Assembly: GCF_000149955.1 (NCBI RefSeq)
Contig: NC_030986.1
Coordinates: 553,298 to 617,297, forward strand
From: Fusarium oxysporum f. sp. lycopersici 4287
Lineage: Eukaryota; Ascomycota; Sordariomycetes; Hypocreales; Nectriaceae
DNA: 64,000 nt
Direction of reading: 5' to 3'
Made by a program: the position numbers and the translations under genes. This document shows positions 21,166-31,263 of this stretch, one piece after another. The notes beneath the pieces were generated by a model. The model was not told where the DNA came from, did not search any database, and saw only the letters and a program-made list of their open reading frames with translations. Within the stretch, counting starts at the first letter, position 1. The number at the start of each line of letters is the position of its first letter.

Positions 21166-22410
21166 TCAATAAGGAAGAGGATCCAAGTTCAACCCCTCAA
21201 CACTAAACTTGAACGCATCGTTTCGCGAATAACTCCCCGCAGCATCAAGATCAAGACGGCCCCTGATACAATCACGGAAATCAACATCCGCAAAGATCAA
21301 CCCATCAGGATCCTCCCACTGCGGTCCAGCAATGACATCTCCAAACGGCGAAACAATCGATGAACCTCCACGCGAAAGAAACCCCGCTTTTCCAGAAGAA
21401 ACAGCGCTCTTCGCAGGAGGAGGTTGAGTGTTCGTACCATCATCATCACACCCCAACACAATCTCATTCCCATCCTCATCAAACACCGACTTACGTCTTC
21501 TTCGACTCGGCGATTTCGGCAGCGCAATCTCAAATCCCTCCTCTGTCATACACGACCCACGACGCTGTCTCACACCGTTTGTTTCAGAGGAAGTGGTGCT
21601 CTTGGGAACGCACATGTTGCTGCTGACGACGAAACAGCGTCCTTCAACACCGACTGTTCGCATGAGACCGAGCCATGCGTCGCGGTTATCGGCTGTAGGC
21701 GCGAGGTAGAGATTGATGTTTTGAGCGTAGAGGCTTTGGCGCAGGAGGGGCATGTAGTTCTCCCAGCAGATTGCGGCGGCGAGGTTGATGCGTATGCCGC
21801 GGATGGTGGTTGTTACGGCTTGGAGCGTGCTGGGGGAGCCTTGAGCCCAGATGAGGCGTTCAGAGCCAGTCTACAACCGTTAGTTCACCTCATATCATAA
21901 TAGAGTAGAGGGGGGTCTTACAGGAAGGACTTTGCGACGCTTTCCAAGCATACCGCCCTTGGGACAAACATAAACAACAGAGCAATACAAGCTCCCACCA
22001 GCTTTCTCAATACAACCCACCACGATAAAAACACCTGTATCCTTCGCAATGCGCTCTAGTTCCTCCCGTGAGCCATCACCACGGACTTCATCCTCCTCAC
22101 CAAGCTGTCTCTTCACCCACTTGATCCCCGCACCACCACCGCCAGGTCCAACGGTATCGCCGAGATCAATGGCTGAATCGAAGTAACGAGCGAATTCATC
22201 GCGTCCTTCTGCACTGCGATTACCAATCTCACAGCCGAAGGAGCTGCCGCGGGGATACCCGCCGATGAAGGCCTCGGGGAGGAGGAGGATGTCGATGTGG
22301 GATGAGGATGCGCGCTGGGCGAGGGTGTCGATGAGGGCGATGGTAGCGGAGGTGGAGGATTGGGTGCCTGGGGAGGCGGTTCCAAGACGGATATGACCAG
22401 CTGCAGCCAT
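21166..22410 (-). CDS. Nitrilase-family C-N hydrolase
   Basis: A 397-residue protein from exons 22410-21922 and 21870-21166 (intron 51 bp). The Glu-Lys-Cys triad is complete: E46 in LLLPEAF, K160 in GKRRKVLP and C198 in AAAICWENYMP. The CWENYMP context and overall length match true nitrilases (nitrile to acid plus ammonia), rather than amidases or the NIT2 branch. Between about 250 and 330 there is a low-complexity, charged insertion (SPSRRRRKSVFDEDG and a Gln/Pro/Pro stretch) before the conserved GGSSIVSPFGDVIAGP. Likely cytosolic, as no signal peptide is seen. It converges on the WLM gene with only 115 bp between stops. Confidence 0.92.
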
Positions 22411-23173
22411 TTTGTATCACTTAAAACATAAACACAGACACAGACACAGAAATATGCAGTTGGGGTAGAGGAGTAGTTATATAAGGTAGATCAGGTGAGG
22501 ATGGCATGCTCAGCAACGAGCGGGGCAACTAAACCAAGCCAGTCCATTTCTACACAGTATTAAATGTTTCAATGTTTAACCCAGCGGATGCCTCGGCGCC
22601 TCTTTTTCAGCATTGGTCTGTAAGATAAACAGTCAGAGTTCGTTGAAAGCTGAGTGAGAAGTTGGGAGCTAGACCATCTTTGAAGCTACCCCGCATAGAC
22701 ATGGAGATATGCGGCCCGCTGCGGCATCATGGCTTCGGGCTTCGGATCCGAGGCAAGAGGCGATGTCGGATGAGATATGATACAAGATATGACTTGTGAA
22801 GAGTGGATAGAACTTATTGTGATGAGTCTAATTGATAATGGGAACAGGAGTTAGTCACTCGTCTCGCCGACATCGAACCTAACGCTCATCAAAGCACTCT
22901 TACAGTGATGAGAACCGTTGAGGGAGACATTGTTCAAGCACAAGCGATATACACTGGGGCCTCGAGTGAAACTTTGTAAATGCCATCAAGGTGAGGATTG
23001 TCATCTTGGAAGACGGTTGTTGCCCGGTGGATATCGCAGGCCTTGTAAGTCCTTATCAAACCATGCAGAATAGTCTATAACAAGTTTCGTTTTCTGTAGC
23101 TGTGACAGTTTGCTCAATTCATCATAACTCTTTATACTTTTCTTACATGCCCAGGGTATTCTTCCACACAGCT
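22411..23173. other. Intergenic
   Basis: The nitrilase promoter and the 3' flank of MRE11. Short ACAGAC microsatellite repeats sit near 22433-22450. Nothing else is supported. Confidence 0.55.
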
Positions 23174-25490
23174 CTATCTCCTCCTCGTACTTCGTGTCGT
23201 CGCAGGCGCCGGCTCAAACGCATCATCATCCGAAATCTCATCATCGCTAATCTCAACAGCCTTACTCTGCGTACCGCCCTTCTGTGACTGTGAAAAGTTC
23301 AACTTTGTCTGCCGTGTATTCTTACCCGCTCCTCGAGTCGCCGGTGCCTTGGCGGTGCTCTTCGCAGCGGTTCGTCGCGTCTTTGGTGGAGGAGGTGCGG
23401 GTTCTTCTGATTCCATAATCACGTCTTCTTCCTCGTCTTCACTGTCTTCAAATGCCTTGCGGCCTCGTCCCTTTGCCGGGGCCTTTTTGGCTGGTGCTGC
23501 TTTTGTGGCGCGTGTTGCTCGTTTGGCTGCTGGTTTCTTCGCAGGTGCAGGGAGCGGTTCATCGTCGTCCATCAAGTCCATGTCATCGTCTTGCTGTGTT
23601 GCCTTGGCTCGTCCACGTGCAGTCTTGCGTGCTGGCGCAGGTGCGGGTGCAGATGCGCGTGAAGAGGTCTCGGCCTGTTCATCCTCATATGTCCAGGCAT
23701 CTGGCTCATTCTCCCAGCTACCATCAAAGTCACTGTCCCAGGTCGCTGGCTTTGGCTTGAGAACTCGCTTCCTCTCCGCTCGTGCTGTCTGCATGCCGCT
23801 AGCTTGCTGCTGCTCGATCCTTGTTCGGTAGATATCCATGGCACTGTTGAGGTCTTCGTCGTCCGACTCCAAGCCCAGCATGGATCGGACTTGTCCCGTT
23901 AGGTGCTCTGAAACAAACAGCTCCATCGCGTGCTTGTCATCCTTTGTCACGAATTGAGTCACAGCATCACCAAAAGGTCCTTGAGGAAGGACCTTGAGTG
24001 ATTGCGCCGACAGAAAGTCTTGCACCAGATTCTCCACCTTGACCATGTCATCAGCACCATCGAGTGCCTCAAGAGCATCTGTTGGGTTGGCAGCATTCGC
24101 CTTGCCTGGACGTTGTCAGTAAATTGTCTACCGAGCTGCGACAGTAACCTACGCTGTGACGTCTTTTTGCGATAAAAGTAGACAACATCATTCGTGTTGG
24201 CCACCTTACCAACAAATCGATTTGAGAACCTCTGGGGATTCTCAACCTCAAACTGGCCACCTTCCGTGGCTGTGTACTCCACTTTCAGACGAATTAGCGG
24301 AAGAGGTCGTTCTTCTAGAGCCTCTTCGTCTGTCTGGATGGCCTCCCAATCCGCATTGGCCTCCTCGATCATCTCCTCAACCACCTCCATCAGTCTTCGT
24401 GTGACTTCCTGGCGATTATCCTTCTTCTTGTCAAGTCCTTTGAAGCGCTTGTCCTGCGCAAGGATGACTTCCCGTGTGACAAAGGGACGCACACTCTTGA
24501 GAGGAAGCTTGTCGACCTTGAAGTCTTTGCCGGTCACGCTCACAATAGCAACGTGCTTCTGAACCGCCTCACCGGGCACCAGTGAAGTTGCGACGGATGA
24601 GCCGGGCTGCATGACGTGAAAGCCTGTTTCGGGGTTCTGTGTAGGGTCGATCAAACACGCGAACTAATGTATTAAGGTACCATACAGAGACGAGGGTATG
24701 CTACATAAGTTCTTATTTGGGTAAGATTCGAATCAGAAAATTAAATATCAACTCAAGCAATAGGGTAGTTGAGCTACTTTTGCCCCTCCACAAGGGCTGT
24801 AGTAGGCATGCCTAAGGAATAATTTAAGGTTTTGGCAGGGTTCCAGTGATAACATTGCTCAACCCAAACAGGGCAAGCTTTGTAAGGCCCTTCTGTAGCA
24901 GAATCGGCTTGGCCTCGATGTTGTCTGCCTCAGGGACACGGCCGTAGTAATTGAGTAGCCCGCTCGCTTGTAAAAGATCAAGCGAACAGTAGTTACCTTC
25001 ACCGGAAGGATCATCATGATTGCCATGGATCGAAAAGACAGGAATGGAAATGTTGATGTCGGGATCTTCGTAGTTGACATGCGTGAATGCACCTTCAAAG
25101 ACAGATGCAGCATCGGAGAGGAATTCGAGAGGACAAGGTTTCATGCCCAGGCAGTTTTGTCGGAGTGTACGCATGACTTGGTACAGGGACTTTCGGGAGG
25201 GTTTGTTGTCGTGAAAGAGATCGCCAGCGAGGAGAACCATGTCGACCTATTCATGTTAGAAGTCATGATTGATATCAAGGGCGATGGGTCGTACATCTTC
25301 AGTCCGGGCGAGGTTCAAAATCTCATCGAAAGTTCTCCAACTATCATCCCTACGAATCGGGTCTCGCTCTTCATAACCGACATGATTGTCGGTCGCAACG
25401 AGGATACGAATGGTATCCGCCTCTACGGTCGTTAGTAAGAGCAGCAGAAATACTGGGCCAAAAGATAGACTCACCGGTGAACTCGGGCAT
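23174..25490 (-). pseudogene. mre11: MRE11 locus, nuclease domain interrupted
   Basis: MRE11 is the phosphoesterase of the MRE11-RAD50-NBS1 double-strand-break complex. Intact parts: exons 25490-25475, 25422-25295 and 25246-24851 encode residues 1-180, with metal-site motifs DNHVG (17-21), GDLFHD (56-61) and HGNHDD (122-127). The C-terminal part, 24657-24153 and 24105-23174, encodes the rest of the core, the capping domain and a Lys/Arg/Ala tail with Gly/Arg-type and acidic patches. The segment between LFGLSNV and CLIDPTQNPETG should hold about 64 residues with the histidines of motifs IV and V (HxNHHAH and GHEHE types). It is replaced by 190 bp of unrelated, stop-containing, AT-rich sequence. 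Splicing 24853-24664 out could restore frame, but the product would lack those histidines. Assembly or strain error is possible. Confidence 0.85.
24661..24850. other. Foreign 190-bp segment inside MRE11
   Basis: This is the sequence between the two intact MRE11 parts. It is AT-rich, has stops in all MRE11 frames and does not resemble the expected coding sequence. Its length is nearly that of the missing coding stretch (about 192 bp). On the MRE11 strand it starts GTTATC and ends ACATTAG, so it could behave as a poor intron. A GATTCGAATC palindrome lies inside it. Confidence 0.75.
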
Positions 25491-27043
25491 CTTGTACAGC
25501 TTACAATTTGTGTGACACAATCGAGCTGTGACGTGTGACCTAATTAGGTGTGGATGAATATGCTTTACGCGGGCTGTTTCAGTGAGACGCGAGCAGTAGC
25601 TGGGAAGGTGACGCGCCCCAATGCGAGGTCACGTGCACCTCAGCTTTACACCTCCACAGCCTAACAATGGCCCTGATCCCAAAAGTGATTGCTCATCTTT
25701 TTCCGAGCTGTCAGAATAATATCGAGTCCTTCCAGAAAAGCAAAAGCAGCAAAGGGCGGGTTCTAAACTCTGACGCCAGCCGTTGAATGGCAGCGGGATC
25801 TTGCAGCAGGTGTCAACCCCGAGTCAGTGATTGATTGATTGATTGCGCAGGTGAAAGACTATTTGATCAACATCAGACCACGTTTCGACCCATCATCTCA
25901 GCGCTAATAAGGTCTCGGTCTCGTTCCGCACTAGACTCCGTTCCTGTTCCTGAAGTTTCCCACAGGCGATGTTACCATTGCACGTTTAGTTTAATGCATG
26001 GAGAAAAACGGACGTTGGGTTCACTGTAACATTGTGTTTCTGCACCTCGATACGCGAATCAGCAAAACCTCCACTCTCATGTCCCTATATCGTGAGGGAT
26101 ATTGATAGGATGAATTACGAGATGCACGGTTGTTAATTGAAAAAGCTTGGCTGATCAAGAATGAGGCCATTATCATCAGCGGGATGTGGAGATTTTGGTC
26201 CACCTGCTGCGCGTGCGTCCTGAGACTCGCGATCTCGACCTTGTACAGTTGATCCCAACAACGTGGCACAGCCATCTCTCCTTTCGTTTCTTTTTCTTTC
26301 GTAGTAGTATTCACAATGCAAGGGGATATCGATGTGTATTTGCTTTTTATATGTTTCAGTCCTCGGTGGCTGTTTATTTTCTCTCACATAATTCTCCTTC
26401 CGTTTTCATCTTTCTTCAACTTGTTAACACAGACCATGCTCTGCCCCGACCAACATCATCAGATGCTTCATTTGGCTTGTCCCGTATGCCCGAAACTACT
26501 ACCTTCCTGGTCGACTCACATACAGTAAGCAAGAACAAAAAAGAGCTCAAACCACCGTTACTTGTCATGATCCTAGCTGTCCAATCCCTGGAAAAACATG
26601 CAGCTCACGGACCCGTGGGTGCTGGATGAGTGATTGCGACACAAGATACGATTGGCTTGGACTTTAGCTTCGATCCTTTTACAAGACGCCAATTGCGATT
26701 TAGTAATTCAGCAGCTCCAAGGCTGGTCCTTGACGACGCCATCGTAAGATCCATTATACCTTGTTGATGCTCCCGCGATCACACCTCCGCTTTCAATATC
26801 CGCATCTAAGCAACCAACTCCTATTCCAATCACTCGACCCCTTCTCCGCTCGAGGGGGCGAGTAGTACTTATCTACATACGTTGTTCATGATTCCACGTT
26901 TCAAGGCCTCTGCTGTTCTTATATCACTGTCCAACTTTCGCTGTTCAAATCCTTCTTGTCCAGCTTGTACAGCAACCATCCCTACACTCGCCTTATACCC
27001 ACGTCCCTGGACTTACAGCCTAACTTGATCATCATATCATACC
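25491..27043. other. Intergenic, divergent promoters of MRE11 and the F-box gene
   Basis: 1.55 kb with a TGAT repeat near 25827-25843 and a CT-rich leader before the F-box gene. Open frames here start with non-ATG codons or lack recognisable features. Confidence 0.55.
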
Positions 27044-28678
27044 ATGCATCTCGTTGCCAGGATGGACCGGGATGTCCTCCACGGAGGGAATATCTGGTCT
27101 CCCAGCCCAATCTTCCAGACGGAGGTTCCTTTCTTTTGGCGGAAGCGACGGCAGCTTTCTATTGGCGATCTTCCCGTCGAGATCTTTACCGCCATATGTC
27201 GCAATCTCTGTGTGCATTGCCAGCATGCACATGTCGTCGATCTCCCGCCAGATGAGATCGACCACGCCATTGAGGCCCAGCAGGCATTATCTCGCTTGAG
27301 CCGCACGTGTCGACGTTTTCGAAATACGGCTCAGCCTATCTTGTACCACTGTTATCACTCAGGACGACAGTCGGATCCTTCGAGTAGTCCTGAGTGGTGG
27401 GGTGATACTGATGCAAGGAGACGAGAAGTTGAGACTCTCGAGGGGTTTCTTCGTACTCTTCTTGAGAGACCTGACTTGGCTAAACATGTTCGTGCTTTGG
27501 CATTCTTTGCGTTGAGAGAAGTGACTGCTCGTCAGATCTCTGAAGAAACGCAGGCTCTCTTTCGACAAGCTGGTGAGCGCGCTGGTTTTCGTGCTCTGCC
27601 GTCTTATGAACATGTTGATTCAAAGTGGTTGCAAGAAGCTTCCATTATGGCTGCGCCTTTCGTGGAGCAACTACTTATTTACCGATCATCACAAGAAGGG
27701 CTACAGTACATAAGAGACTCCCCTTTCTACTTACCAAATCTCAAGTATCTAGTATTGCCAGGCCAGGGCAAGAATCCTGACGAATGCTGCCACATTCAAC
27801 AAATGCAGGATGTCCTAGCCAAAGCACAGAATCTTGAAGTGTTGGCAGCCAGCGATGCAGACTGCGGGACAGACATCCCCCTTCGTGAACGCTTCCGCTC
27901 AGAACCATGGGACACTGCCCTCGCAAGTCTCCGCCGCCTATCACTACACGGCCTAGACCCCGATAATCTCGCCAAAATCCTTCGCCGAAGTCCGGTTCTC
28001 GAAGACCTCGAATACTTCTGCGATATGGATAAATACACTGTTCTCCAACATCACCACCTCACCCCCGTTAGTCAATCATTACGGCGATTATGCTACACCA
28101 GCACAACGTGGGAGCACACATCCGGCGGCGCACAAGATATCATCGAACAAGTATCTATGTTCCTCCGCTGGGACTCATCACTCCGTGGCGACGCCAGCTT
28201 CGTCGACTTTCCCCGTCTTGAGATCCTCGAGATTGAACAACTTCTCCTTTACGGTCCTGTTTTCGACGATGAAGAAGAGCGAGAGCAAAGATTCGAAGCG
28301 ATGAAAGATATTGGACCTGAGATTTTCATGGCGAGTCTCCCTTCATCATTGCAGATTCTTCATATAGGAATGGTGTTGGCTTGGCCAGAAATGCACCGAG
28401 ACCTACTTGGCATGGCGAAGAAGGTATATCGGTTTCAGAACTTGAGTGTCGTCGCTGTAGATCCTTATGAAGTCCCGCCAAAAGAAGAGATCAAAGAACT
28501 TGAAGATGCTTTTGCATCAAAAGGCATTGTTTTTAGAATAGGGCAGACGACACAAGTTCCCTTTGGGAGGGGCATGTTGGGTGTCAGACCAGGACACCCT
28601 GAGAGATCGAGTGAAGGAGATCTCAAGTTTCCGTTGAATCATAGGAATCCGTCATATCTGGACTTTTTGGACTTTTAG
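27044..28678 (+). CDS. F-box-like protein with degenerate leucine-rich region
   Basis: A single-exon, 544-residue protein. An F-box-like helix set begins at about residue 37 (SIGDLPVEIFTAICRNL), with a basic RLSRTCRRFRNTAQPILYHCY segment ending near 105. This is the pattern of fungal F-box proteins that link substrates to SCF ubiquitin ligases. The rest contains leucine-rich strand-helix alternations (LPNLKYLVLPG, LASLRRLSLHGLD, SPVLEDLEYF, LRRLCYTST, FPRLEILEIEQL) that fit an irregular leucine-rich repeat. The substrate is unknown. The first ATG was used; an alternative lies six codons downstream. Many such genes in Fusarium are lineage-specific. Confidence 0.8.
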   Translation: MHLVARMDRDVLHGGNIWSPSPIFQTEVPFFWRKRRQLSIGDLPVEIFTAICRNLCVHCQHAHVVDLPPDEIDHAIEAQQALSRLSRTCRRFRNTAQPILYHCYHSGRQSDPSSSPEWWGDTDARRREVETLEGFLRTLLERPDLAKHVRALAFFALREVTARQISEETQALFRQAGERAGFRALPSYEHVDSKWLQEASIMAAPFVEQLLIYRSSQEGLQYIRDSPFYLPNLKYLVLPGQGKNPDECCHIQQMQDVLAKAQNLEVLAASDADCGTDIPLRERFRSEPWDTALASLRRLSLHGLDPDNLAKILRRSPVLEDLEYFCDMDKYTVLQHHHLTPVSQSLRRLCYTSTTWEHTSGGAQDIIEQVSMFLRWDSSLRGDASFVDFPRLEILEIEQLLLYGPVFDDEEEREQRFEAMKDIGPEIFMASLPSSLQILHIGMVLAWPEMHRDLLGMAKKVYRFQNLSVVAVDPYEVPPKEEIKELEDAFASKGIVFRIGQTTQVPFGRGMLGVRPGHPERSSEGDLKFPLNHRNPSYLDFLDF

Positions 28679-29424
28679 ATAATAAATATGTCTACGAGTT
28701 AAGAACATGCAATGAGATTACTCGGTGAAATTACGTTGCTGATGGATGGAGTAATGGCCTGATGCCACTATCTCATGATGCGATTTCGGCTCATTTAACG
28801 ACTATATGATACTATCATCTCCTCCATAGCCGTGAGTTTGGCATGTGCTTCTAGTGACGATAAACTACCGGGACACTCTCTAGCCACACATGTGAGGTCG
28901 AAATATCGATGTCTACAAGTGATAAGAATTGGATGACTCTTGGGGAAGTTGGTTGGCAATATCGACATGTTCGCCAAGACTTATGACAACTGACACTGAC
29001 AAAACGACTAAAGAGTCAGATTGACTTTCATCTGTTCTCTCAGGTACTATCAGTCGAGCTCTTTGCCTGTGGGCTGGCGAGAGTGACTCTACAATCCAGC
29101 GATAGGTTCGCCGGTGTACGCTTTAACTAGGTATACGGGTGGTGTTGAGACTTCTATGCATCTCGCGGACTTTGGCCTCCTCGGGGAGTGCCTTCTAATT
29201 GAAGTCGTCCACAACTTGAGTTCAATTGACTCGAGTGAAGATACACCGAAATGGTACAATTGTCGAACGTCATTTTAGCACACGTTGGGAGTTAACTTTT
29301 AGGGTTGGAAACATGGTTCATGAATTGTTTAATGTGGAAGATAGTATTCATCTTGACTACATACGCTCATTACCCGCGAACGGGCATCTTCATATACACT
29401 GTAAACATCCGATAAAGGACGCAT
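28679..29424. other. Convergent 3' flanks of the F-box and permease genes
   Basis: 746 bp between two stop codons. An AATAAA lies immediately after the F-box stop (28681-28686). No further coding region is supported. Confidence 0.55.
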
Positions 29425-31263
29425 CTAGAACAACCAAGAGACGAAGGTCTTGTAGAACCATCCTCCACGGTTGGGACCCTCGGCCTCACGCTTAGCGGCC
29501 TGAGCAGCCAAGAACTCCTCCTCCTCACGATCAATAACATCCTTTCCAGTGTAGAAGTCGGCCTCATGGGGCTTGACACCGCGAGACTTGGTGATGAACT
29601 TGTGGCCAAAGATGAGGATCAGGTACACGGGAATACCAAGGTAACCAGTGATGAAAGTCTTGTACTTCTCACCACCAAAGATCTTGCCAGTCTCTTGATC
29701 CCTGACGAAAACGTCGTAGTTCTTGGTGAGGGCGATGAGAATGCACATGGAGAGAGCAGCGATGGATCCCCACATGCCGAAGGGGGCGACGTAGGGAAGA
29801 GCTTCGTTGGCGAGGCCTTGGGCCTTCTTGGCGCGGCACCACCAGATGTGAGTTGTGAGGATAGAGATCCAGGACATGAGACCGAAGATGGTGGTGAGGT
29901 TGACGAAGTAACCGAAAACCTTGGTCGAGTCGTCTGCAACGTTCATGAAAGCCAGGAGACAGAACGAAGCAGACATGGCAAGGGCGTAGATGGGAACACC
30001 GTGCTTGTCAGTCTTCTTGAAGATAGCAGGGGCTGAACCGTCAGAAGCAAGACCGTAAAGAGTACGGCTAGCAATGTACAGATCAGAGTTGGAGGCGGAG
30101 AAGACGAAGACGCAGATACAAGCGTTGACGATGTGAGGGAGGACCTTGACACCAGCGATATCGGCAGCGACGACGAAGGGAGAGGCAGAAGCACCGGTCT
30201 TGGCCTTGTTGGCAAAGGCAAGCTCCTCGGAGTTGTAGGGGACGATCATTCCGACGAGGAGGACGGAGAGACAGTAGAAAAAGAGGATTCGGTAAAAGGT
30301 CAGCTTGATGGCGCGAGGGACGGTCTTGCGGGGGTTCTGAGCCTCAGCGACTGTTACACCGACGAGCTCAGTTCCGAGGTAGGCAAAGGTAGCATTGACC
30401 ATGCAGGACCAGAAGCCGAGGAATCGTCCAGCGTCGCCAGTCATGATATAAGGCTTGAAGGCGCTGTTTTCGTTAGCAAGGCTCAGAGAGAAAGCGTAAA
30501 GAGTTGGGGAACATACCCAGGGTTGCTCCAGTATCGGAAACCCTTTCGGTCATGGTCAGGACCACCGCCAAGAGCGAGAACCAGAGAGAAGAGGATGATT
30601 CCAATGATGACGATGACCTTGAACGAAGAAAGCCAGAACTCGAGTTCACCGAAGAATCGAATGCCGAAATAGTTGATGACGCAGATGGTGACTAAAAAGA
30701 TGGCGATAAAGACACCTGGATTGACTGTGTCTCGATCAACCCAATATTGAATGACCAACGCAGCAGCAGTGAGTTGATTAGGCGTGACGATGATGTATTT
30801 GAACCAGTAACTGAACCTGTTAGCTCGCGTGACCTCTAAGATGTCAGAAATACAATACTCACGTCCAGCCAAGCGCAAAGCCAAGCGAAGGATCACAGAA
30901 TCGAGAAGCATAACCAGTGAAACCAGCAGACATGGGGAGCCAAGCAGCCATCTCACCAAGCGCAGCCATGACGAGGAAGACGACAAAACCAACGAGCGTA
31001 TAACAGATGAAGACAGAACCAGGACCAGCTTGAGCCAAAGCCTTGCCAGTGCCGACAATAAGACCAGTACCGATCGCACCACCGATAGCAATCATGGTGA
31101 TGTGACGGGCCTTGAGACCACGGTGCAGCGACGTCTCAGCGCTGGTCTCGAGACCGCGAATGTGACGATCCTCACCGACCCCGAGGTCTTTGGTGGGAGC
31201 TGCAGAGGCATCGTAGCCGAGATCCGTCTTCTCGACGTCGTTTCCCCTTTCGACGCCGCTCAT
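29425..31263 (-). CDS. Amino-acid permease (yeast AAP family)
   Basis: A 577-residue plasma-membrane proton/amino-acid symporter from exons 31263-30863, 30810-30517 and 30463-29425 (introns 52 and 53 bp). The first membrane helix carries the family signature (AIGGAIGTGLIVGTGKAL). I count about twelve hydrophobic segments, including a GFVVFLVMAALGEMAAWLP stretch typical of helix 3, and the conserved FSASNSDLYIASRTLYGLA region. The acidic N-terminus and the C-terminal FYKTFVSWLF ending resemble general or proline permeases. Substrate range cannot be told from sequence. The first ATG of the open frame was used. CT-rich sequence precedes it. Confidence 0.93.

Noticed and set aside
24680..24725. 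On the plus strand of the MRE11 insert, RDEGMLHKF resembles the RDERMHRTF that should stand in MRE11, suggesting an inversion.
   Set aside because: The match covers about nine residues only. The following sequence (stop, AT-rich) does not continue like MRE11, so a simple inversion does not explain the insert.
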